A stretch of 64,000 nucleotides of DNA, taken from positions 186,001 to 250,000 of the forward strand of contig JAEXRW010000025.1 of NCBI GenBank assembly GCA_023454175.1. Direction: 5' to 3'. The notes beneath the pieces are model-generated. The model did not search any database, was not told the origin of the DNA, and saw only the letters and a program-made list of their open reading frames with translations. This document shows, in pieces, positions 58,400 to 64,000 of this stretch (positions are counted from its first letter, which is position 1; the number at the start of each line of letters is the position of its first letter). Made by a program: the position numbers and the translations under genes. The DNA is from Bacillota bacterium (lineage in GTDB: Bacteria; Bacillota; Clostridia; Christensenellales; JAEXRW01).

Positions 58400-59212
58400 A
58401 TGTCTGAAGATATGAAAATCGGTTTCATTGGCTGCGGCAACATGGCCGCCGCGATCATCAAAGGGATCGTCCGCGCGGAGATCCTCCCGCCTTTCCGCAT
58501 CGCAGCGTCCGATGCTGTATTGGACAAGCCCAGGGAACTGCGCAGGCAGCTGGGCACACAGCATCTGCCGGACAATATCACGCTCTGCCGGTACGCCGAT
58601 ATTTTATTCCTGGCGGTAAAGCCGAACATGGTGGAAAGCGTTCTGAATGAGATAAAGGATTATATTGGCGGGAAAGCTGTCGTGTCCATCGCGGCAGGCT
58701 GGCGCACGGAAAGGCTGAAAGCGCATCTGCCCGGCAATACGCGCTTGCTGCGCGTGATGCCCAATACGCCGCTCCTGGTGGGGGAGGGTATGACAGCATT
58801 TTCCACATCCAATGACCTGAAGGAGCGCGAACTTTCCTTCGTTCAAAGCGTATTTACCTCTCTGGGCAGGGTCGCCACGGCGGATGAGGACCTGATGGAC
58901 GCGGTCACTGGCGTGAGCGGAAGCGGGCCTGCGTATTTTTACCTGTTCATCGAGGCTTTGGCGGCGGCGGGCGCTGCGAACGGCCTTGATCCGGCAGCGG
59001 CCCTTGAAATGGCCGCACAGACCGCACTGGGCGCCGCGAAAATGGTGCTGGAGACCCAAACCGATCCCAAAGAGCTGTGCCGGGCGGTCTGTTCGCCGGG
59101 CGGCACGACCATAGAGGCTGTCAAGAGTTTCGAAGACGATAAACTGGATGAAATCGTATCAAGGGCGGTAGGGAAGTGCATCGATAAATCGAAGCTTCTC
59201 TCCCGGTCCTGA
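58400..59212 (+). CDS. proC: Pyrroline-5-carboxylate reductase
   Basis: ProC makes proline from pyrroline-5-carboxylate with NAD(P)H. The 270-residue protein has the Rossmann start MKIGFIGCGNMAAAIIKGIV, VVSIAAGWRTERLKAHLPGNTRLLRVMPNTPLLVGEGM, and the family signature VSGSGPAYFYLFIEAL and VCSPGGTTIEAVKSFE. GGAGG at 58385-58389 lies 11 bp before ATG 58400. Confidence 0.96.
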   Translation: MSEDMKIGFIGCGNMAAAIIKGIVRAEILPPFRIAASDAVLDKPRELRRQLGTQHLPDNITLCRYADILFLAVKPNMVESVLNEIKDYIGGKAVVSIAAGWRTERLKAHLPGNTRLLRVMPNTPLLVGEGMTAFSTSNDLKERELSFVQSVFTSLGRVATADEDLMDAVTGVSGSGPAYFYLFIEALAAAGAANGLDPAAALEMAAQTALGAAKMVLETQTDPKELCRAVCSPGGTTIEAVKSFEDDKLDEIVSRAVGKCIDKSKLLSRS

Positions 59213-59228
59213 GCTTATTGAGGGGACC

Positions 59229-59687
59229 ATGAAGCAAAAACAAGTCGATATCTATACCGATGGCGCCTGTTCGGGCAATCCCGGCCCGGGCGGCTGGGCG
59301 GCCATACTGATCTATCAGGGCATAACAAAGGAATTAGCGGGATTTGCTCCAGATACCACAAACAACCGTATGGAGCTTTATGCGGCGATCGCAGGGATCG
59401 GCGCGCTGAAGGAAGCGTGCAAAATCACCTTATATACCGACAGTTCCTATCTGTTCAATGCATTCACTGAGGGCTGGCTGATCTCCTGGCAGCAGAACGG
59501 CTGGAGAACCTCCAAAAAGGACCCCGTTGAAAACCAGGACCTCTGGAAAGAGCTTTTGAATGCAGCCGTCCCGCACAGGATCACGTGGAAAAAAGTCAAA
59601 GGCCACGCAGACAACGAATTCAACAACCGCTGCGACGTCCTGGCGCGCAAACAGATCAAGGACCACGCGAGGGAAGCGGACAAGTAA
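59229..59687 (+). CDS. rnhA: Ribonuclease HI
   Basis: RNase HI cuts the RNA strand of RNA-DNA hybrids. The 152-residue protein has all four DEDD residues: VDIYTDGACSGNPGPGGWA, NRMELYAAI, LYTDSSYL and the final aspartate in GHADNEFNNRCDVLA. The length matches the bacterial enzyme without an extra N-terminal hybrid-binding domain. It starts 16 bp after proC and may be co-transcribed with it. Confidence 0.97.
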   Translation: MKQKQVDIYTDGACSGNPGPGGWAAILIYQGITKELAGFAPDTTNNRMELYAAIAGIGALKEACKITLYTDSSYLFNAFTEGWLISWQQNGWRTSKKDPVENQDLWKELLNAAVPHRITWKKVKGHADNEFNNRCDVLARKQIKDHAREADK

Positions 59688-59691
59688 TCCG

Positions 59692-59720
59692 TTGACATAC
59701 TATAAAAAGTGATAGATAAT
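59692..59720 (+). promoter_or_regulatory. Strong promoter before the tyrosine recombinase gene
   Basis: TTGACA (59692-59697), 17 bp, GATAAT (59715-59720). The predicted transcription start (about 59727) falls at the edge of the inverted repeat at 59729-59762. Confidence 0.75.
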
Positions 59721-59728
59721 ACATACAG

Positions 59729-59762
59729 TACTCTGCGTAAAAGACAAGTTTTACGCAGAGTA
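59729..59762. repeat. 14-bp perfect inverted repeat with 6-bp spacer
   Basis: TACTCTGCGTAAAA (59729-59742), spacer GACAAG, TTTTACGCAGAGTA (59749-59762). No T-run follows, so it is not a normal terminator. It lies between the promoter and the recombinase start (59807), where it could be a 5' RNA hairpin, an operator, or a recombinase core site. Confidence 0.85.
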
Positions 59763-59806
59763 TATGTGGATAACCCGGGGAAAACCATTCCAAGGATGTG
59801 TATTTT

Positions 59807-60856
59807 ATGAAAAAGCAGGATTACCAGGCACAACGGTATTTCAAATTGAATGAAAACCTGAAAAAGATACTCAGCGATCTTCCGGAGTTCTGCATTTCCT
59901 TTTTCAGAGGGATCGAAAACACGACGTCCATCCTTACACGGGTGAACTACGCATACGAACTGCGTTTGTTTTTCAGCTTCCTGTGCCTTGAACTGAAGCT
60001 GCTGCATTATGAGACGATCAAGGATATTACCGTAGACGACCTGAAGATGCTCAATTCCGAACACATCGAAAAATACCTGGAGTATTCCAACTGCTATTAT
60101 GACGGCGAAGGGCTCGTGACAAACAGTGAATACGGCAAATCGCGAAAGCTTTCCGCGATCCGGTCTTTTTTCAAATACTATTTCCGTAAAGGCATTCTTC
60201 CATCAAACGTGGCGTCATTGGTCCAGCTGCCCAAGATCCATGAAAAACCCATCATACGCCTGGAAGCCGACGAGGTGGCCAACCTGCTGGACATGGTGGA
60301 GACCGGGGAAGACCTCTCCCCTGCCCAGCTGTGCTACCATAAATTCAACAAGACGCGGGACACCGCCATCCTCACGTTATTCCTGGGCACCGGCATACGG
60401 ATCAGCGAACTCGTGGGGATCAACCTGGCGGATATCGATTTCCGGGTGAACGGATTCAAGGTGACGCGAAAAGGCGGAAGCCAGGCGGTGCTGTATTTCG
60501 GCAGCGAGCCGGAAAAGGCGCTGAAAGCATACCTGGAGGAAAGAAAGATCATTACACCGCAGCAGGGGCATGAGGATGCCCTCTTCCTTTCGCTGCAGAA
60601 GCGGCGCATCAGCGTACGGAGCGTGCAGAACCTGGTCGTGAAATATGCGAGGATCATTTCCCCGCTGAAAAAAATATCCCCGCACAAACTGCGCAGCACG
60701 TATGGGACCATGCTGTACCAGGAGACCGGGGACATCTACCTGGTGGCGGACGTACTGGGCCACAAGGACGTCAATACGACCAAAAAACACTATGCGGCCA
60801 TCAGCGACGAAAAGCGCAGGATGGCTGCAAAGGCCGTAAAGCTACGGGATGAATGA
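59807..60856 (+). CDS. Tyrosine recombinase/integrase (XerC/D-like)
   Basis: The 349-residue protein has a core-binding SAM-like N-terminal domain (about 20-140) and a C-terminal catalytic domain with the residues of tyrosine recombinases: Arg in LGTGIRISELVGI, Lys in VTRKGGS, His-x-x-Arg in PHKLRSTYGT, the second His in LGHKDVNTT and the nucleophile Tyr in KKHYA. It is about 50 residues longer than XerC or XerD, partly through an insertion after the start of the catalytic domain. It may be the chromosome-dimer recombinase or a stable domestic integrase. ATG 59807 follows AAGGATG; GTG 59798 is less likely. The 91 bp after it hold no gene. Confidence 0.88.
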   Translation: MKKQDYQAQRYFKLNENLKKILSDLPEFCISFFRGIENTTSILTRVNYAYELRLFFSFLCLELKLLHYETIKDITVDDLKMLNSEHIEKYLEYSNCYYDGEGLVTNSEYGKSRKLSAIRSFFKYYFRKGILPSNVASLVQLPKIHEKPIIRLEADEVANLLDMVETGEDLSPAQLCYHKFNKTRDTAILTLFLGTGIRISELVGINLADIDFRVNGFKVTRKGGSQAVLYFGSEPEKALKAYLEERKIITPQQGHEDALFLSLQKRRISVRSVQNLVVKYARIISPLKKISPHKLRSTYGTMLYQETGDIYLVADVLGHKDVNTTKKHYAAISDEKRRMAAKAVKLRDE

Positions 60857-60947
60857 TATTATCTATGCTGAACTACCTAATATCTAATGGGATTTCAGCT
60901 GAAACTATTGCCACCAAGATGAATGCTTCCCCAAGTAAGTTACTTCT

Positions 60948-62114
60948 TCACCCCTCATACCGCAAGGCCTCGATTGGCTGGAGCCTGGATGCACGGTTCG
61001 CTGGATAGATCCCGAATACCAGGCCCACCAGCAGGGAGAATCCGAGTGCCATCACAATTACATCCATGGAAATTGAAACAGGCATGCCCATCGCTACCGA
61101 TGACATAAAGATAAAGAACCAGGATATCAGCAAACCGATGATTCCCCCACTTAAGCTTATCATCAGCGCTTCTATCAGGAACTGCAAAAGGATGTTCCTT
61201 CGCTTTGCCCCGATCGCTTTTCGTATCCCGATTTCCCGGGTCCTCTCGCTGACAGATACGAGCATGATATTCATGATACCGATACCGCCCACCAGCAGGG
61301 ATATGGCCGCTATACCTCCCAGCAAGACCGACATGGTGCCTATAACGGAATTTAATGTATTCATGATGTTTGACTGGTTTGTCACCTTGTAAGCGTCTGT
61401 ATCACCGCGGTATTTATAATGCAGCATCGATTGGACTGTCTGCTCTACATCCGATACGGTCTCTGAAGATGTAGCTGCAATGTAGAACGACTTTATCGCT
61501 CTTTTTTGCAGTACTTTCTGGGCAAGTGTGCTTGGTATCAAGATCTTATCGTCATCCGAGCCGAGTATTGACTCCCCTTTACTGTTTAGCACTCCCACTA
61601 TAAGGACCTGGTTCCCGTTGATTGAGACCATATCGCCTGCCCTGCTTCCTCCCAGTTTTTCAGCAATGTTTGCCCCTATTATTGCAACTGAAGAGGTGTT
61701 CTCAATATCGGGATTCATGAGAAATCTTCCTTCGGACACCGATACGTTACGGATCACCTTGATATCCGGGTCGACTCCTTCCACCGTAATATTCTCCACA
61801 TTTTCAGTTGCAGATTTTACGGTAGCGGACGCTGAAATGGTCGGGGAGATGGCCCCTACCCCACTTTCATTTCGCAGATTGTTTATATCTTCAAGCTTAA
61901 AGGGCGTATACCGGTCCGTCTTGATATTCACCATGACAATGTTGCTTCCCAGCTCGGAGATCTGGCCGGTTATTTTCGAGGTCGTTGCATTGACCATTGA
62001 AATAAGAACCACTACAGCCGTGACCCCTATGATGACCCCCAGCATCGTCAGGAAGGAACGTCCTTTATTCGCTGTTATTGCCTTCCAGGCCATTTTGATG
62101 GATTGCTTCAGCAT
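60948..62114 (-). CDS. MacB-like ABC transporter permease (FtsX domain)
   Basis: The 388-residue protein has the MacB/LolC topology: one membrane helix near residues 20-43 (FLTMLGVIIGVTAVVVLISMVN), a large extracellular periplasmic-core-like domain (45-240), and three C-terminal helices in the FtsX domain with GGIGIMNIMLVSVSERTREIGIRKAIGAKRRNI. It begins with MLKQSIKMAWKAITANKGRSF and overlaps the ATPase gene by 7 bp. With the adaptor it should form a tripartite-like exporter of peptides, lipids or antibiotics. The cargo is unknown. Confidence 0.92.
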   Translation of the reverse strand: MLKQSIKMAWKAITANKGRSFLTMLGVIIGVTAVVVLISMVNATTSKITGQISELGSNIVMVNIKTDRYTPFKLEDINNLRNESGVGAISPTISASATVKSATENVENITVEGVDPDIKVIRNVSVSEGRFLMNPDIENTSSVAIIGANIAEKLGGSRAGDMVSINGNQVLIVGVLNSKGESILGSDDDKILIPSTLAQKVLQKRAIKSFYIAATSSETVSDVEQTVQSMLHYKYRGDTDAYKVTNQSNIMNTLNSVIGTMSVLLGGIAAISLLVGGIGIMNIMLVSVSERTREIGIRKAIGAKRRNILLQFLIEALMISLSGGIIGLLISWFFIFMSSVAMGMPVSISMDVIVMALGFSLLVGLVFGIYPANRASRLQPIEALRYEG

Positions 62115-62785
62115 ATACCGGCCTCCTCGTCTATCCTCCCGTCCAGGATATGGATGCAGCGTGCTGCCTCCGCGGCTACCCTGGGGTCATGGGTGATGAG
62201 GATGATGGTGTTCCCATTTTCATTCAGCTCCCTAAACAGCTTCAATATTTCAGACCCTGTTTTGCTGTCCAGGTTGCCGGTAGGTTCGTCAGCCAGGATA
62301 ATGGAAGGCCTTGTTGTCAGGGCACGTGCAATGGCGACCCGTTGTTGCTGGCCGCCCGATAATTCGCCGGGCTTATGCTTCTTCCGGTATAACAAACCAA
62401 CCTTTTCCAGAGAATCATATACAAGCTTTTTCCGCTGTTGTCTTCCGATTCTCTGATAGAGCAAAGGAAGCTCCACGTTCTCTTCAGCAGTCAGTTTTCC
62501 GAGCAGGTTGAATCCCTGAAATATAAAACCGATCTTCTTGTTTCGGATATCCGCAAGCTGGTTCTGCGTATAATCGGAGATCGGAAGGCCGTCCAGATGA
62601 TAAATCCCTTTATCGGCAACATCAAGGCATCCCATGATGTTCATCAGGGTGGATTTCCCCGAGCCGGATGGACCCATGATCGATACGTACTCGCCTTTCT
62701 CAATTTGAAAAGTAATATCGTCCAAGGCTTTGACCCTTTCGTCACCCAGCAAATAGTGCTTGCTGATTCCCTCCATGGTAATCAT
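62108..62785 (-). CDS. ABC transporter ATP-binding protein (MacB/LolD type)
   Basis: The 225-residue ATPase has Walker A GPSGSGKST near residue 38, the Q-loop GFIFQGFNLL, the signature LSGGQQQRVAIARAL, Walker B IILADEPTGNLD and the H-loop ITHDPRVA. The pattern is that of mechanotransmission (type VII) ABC systems. It lies between the adaptor and permease genes on the minus strand, 1 bp after the adaptor stop and overlapping the permease start. Confidence 0.95.
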   Translation of the reverse strand: MITMEGISKHYLLGDERVKALDDITFQIEKGEYVSIMGPSGSGKSTLMNIMGCLDVADKGIYHLDGLPISDYTQNQLADIRNKKIGFIFQGFNLLGKLTAEENVELPLLYQRIGRQQRKKLVYDSLEKVGLLYRKKHKPGELSGGQQQRVAIARALTTRPSIILADEPTGNLDSKTGSEILKLFRELNENGNTIILITHDPRVAAEAARCIHILDGRIDEEAGIC

Positions 62786-64000
62786 TTATTTCCCCTCCAA
62801 CTGATCCTGCATCTTGAACGGATTGGGAGGGATGATACCCGATCCCAAACTGGAAGTGTTGCTTTCACTCACCGCTTCGGGGTAGATTATGATATCTCCT
62901 GTTTTGAGCCCTTGGACTATCTCAACCTTTTTCCCGTCCGAAATGCCGGTTTTTATAATGACCTTTTCTCCAATCGTTCCCGGCTTAGCACCCTGTAAAT
63001 ATACAAAGTTCTCATTGCCATTCTGCTGAAGGGCGACAAGGGGCAGCAGTATCGCATTCTGCTTTTCTTCGATCACGATGATGACAGTGGCATTCATTCC
63101 CGCAAAGACAGTCGGGTTATTCGTAAAATCGAGTGTGGCAGCATAGGACGTTGCCCCGTTGACGTTTTTCCCCAGGGGTGATACCTTGACTATTTTTGCT
63201 TCCAACGGTTTATCCGGCATCGCATCCAGCAAAACATTTGCTTTTTGTCCCTGTTGGATAAATGGCCTATCAATTTCATCAATGGCAGCAGTTATTTTTA
63301 AGCCGTTCGTTTTTATATTGGCTATCGTGGTATCTGAACCCATTACCATCCCGTCCTGTATTGCCAAGTTTTCTATCACGCCATCAACCGGAACTGTCAG
63401 CATGGGGCAGGATATATATCCCAGTATCCTGGCATAGTCAGATGCTTTTTGCTGCCTGCTAAGGTAAACTGCGTTATACTTGCTGGATGACGGTTCACGC
63501 TTGAGCGTAAAAAGTTTATCGTTTGCGGATACAGTTTCGTTTACTTTGATATGTATCTGCTTGACCGTTCCACCTGCAGCCTGGATGAATAGAGGTTTGT
63601 TGACCTCCAGCGTTCCCTCCCCCATCCTTTGATCCGATATCAGGATGCTGACCCTTTCTCCGATAGTTCCTAAGGAGTCATTCATTAGAACAGTGCAAAT
63701 GGTTTTATCATCTGATATTGAAGAAATCATTCCGTCAACTTTTTTGCCTGATGAAAGCTGCACTTTTACTTCTGAGCTGACTGTCAGGTTTTGACCCTGC
63801 ACATCAAATTCCACCTTCATCTTTTTATCAGTCGAGAGGATGGCCAGTGCCCGTTTGTCAGCGATGATATTTGTGACATTACTGCCAACTCCGGCAAACA
63901 CCTGCTTAACACGCCCATCGGACGGCGTGCGTATCTCTTTTGGAGCTTTTTGTCCATCCATACCGGAAAGCTGCGTATCAAGCTGCTTGATCTCGCTGTC
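62786..64000 (-). CDS. Efflux periplasmic-adaptor-like protein (HlyD/MacA family), partial
   Basis: The reading frame continues through the right edge of the window (the last residues read DSEIKQLDTQLSGMDGQ on the minus strand), so the N-terminus is missing and the ATG at 63961 is internal. What is present: the end of a coiled-coil hairpin, a lipoyl/barrel-sandwich part with RTPSDGRVKQVFAG and VDGVIENLAIQDGMVMGSDT, a beta-barrel domain and a C-terminal membrane-proximal domain with NAILLPLVALQQNGNENFVYLQ. In Gram-positives such proteins are extracellular and membrane anchored. The gene heads the operon with the ATPase and permease. Confidence 0.88.
   Translation of the reverse strand, partial: DSEIKQLDTQLSGMDGQKAPKEIRTPSDGRVKQVFAGVGSNVTNIIADKRALAILSTDKKMKVEFDVQGQNLTVSSEVKVQLSSGKKVDGMISSISDDKTICTVLMNDSLGTIGERVSILISDQRMGEGTLEVNKPLFIQAAGGTVKQIHIKVNETVSANDKLFTLKREPSSSKYNAVYLSRQQKASDYARILGYISCPMLTVPVDGVIENLAIQDGMVMGSDTTIANIKTNGLKITAAIDEIDRPFIQQGQKANVLLDAMPDKPLEAKIVKVSPLGKNVNGATSYAATLDFTNNPTVFAGMNATVIIVIEEKQNAILLPLVALQQNGNENFVYLQGAKPGTIGEKVIIKTGISDGKKVEIVQGLKTGDIIIYPEAVSESNTSSLGSGIIPPNPFKMQDQLEGK

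Noticed and set aside
58242..60856. A mobile element bounded by tRNA-Trp and the tyrosine recombinase
   Set aside because: The genes between are proC and rnhA, ordinary core genes, and I found no direct repeat of the tRNA 3' end in the window.

Overview
The window is a 64-kb stretch of a bacterial core chromosome, almost all of it transcribed rightwards. The organism looks like an endospore-forming member of the Clostridia/Bacillota. It carries spoIIGA-sigE-sigG, the dipicolinate synthase pair dpaA-dpaB, a SpoIIIE/FtsK translocase, the Gram-positive polymerase PolC and RNase Y, and strong AGGAGG-type ribosome binding sites. Base composition is moderately G+C-rich. I cannot name the genus from sequence alone; a Christensenellales-like gut Clostridium is only a guess.

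Layout. 1-7.4 kb: end of a division/cell-wall cluster (mraY partial, murD, ftsW, murA, ftsQ, ftsA, ftsZ), with no murG between ftsW and murA. 7.5-12.6 kb: sporulation sigma cascade (spoIIGA, sigE, sigG), then ylmC, nrdR, pgeF and an unidentified membrane protein. 12.6-16.1 kb: glyA, then an Rrf2 regulator with iscS and iscU. 16.1-19.9 kb: a PRC-barrel protein, a 59-residue membrane protein, an AI-2E family permease, then ireB, an iron-sulfur aldo/keto reductase, ruvX and a DUF1292 protein. 20-32.4 kb: rpsB-tsf-pyrH-frr, a small PASTA-like protein, then uppS-cdsA-dxr-rseP-ispG-polC (undecaprenyl/isoprenoid/phospholipid supply and replication). 32.4-43.4 kb: rimP-nusA-rnpM-ylxQ-infB-rbfA-nrnA-truB-ribF, then rpsO and pnp. 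43.4-47.4 kb: a 334-bp intergenic region packed with hairpins, a degenerate polysaccharide deacetylase, an M16 peptidase and dpaAB. 47.4-60.9 kb: spoIIIE/ftsK, rimO, pgsA, cinA, recA, rny, an M19 dipeptidase, purB, a leftward tRNA-Trp, proC, rnhA and a tyrosine recombinase. 60.9-64 kb: a leftward MacAB-like ABC efflux operon, visibly richer in A+T and cut by the right edge.

How the genes work together. The left end builds the lipid-linked peptidoglycan precursor and the division ring. SpoIIGA is the protease that matures pro-SigE in the mother cell, and SigG is the late forespore sigma factor. dpaAB makes the spore's dipicolinate, and SpoIIIE moves DNA across septa. The uppS-ispG segment supplies isoprenoids and the undecaprenyl carrier to the same wall pathway. 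The rimP-pnp block is the usual ribosome maturation, transcription and RNA decay operon.

I see no obvious defence island, CRISPR array, insertion sequence or biosynthetic cluster. The items most worth a second look are non-coding: a hairpin array between two near-identical terminators after pnp; a 14-bp inverted repeat with a 6-bp spacer between a strong promoter and the recombinase gene; and a promoter-plus-terminator attenuator ahead of rimP. Promoter calls are by-eye matches to consensus. All functions rest on recognised motifs and gene order, not on database searches.
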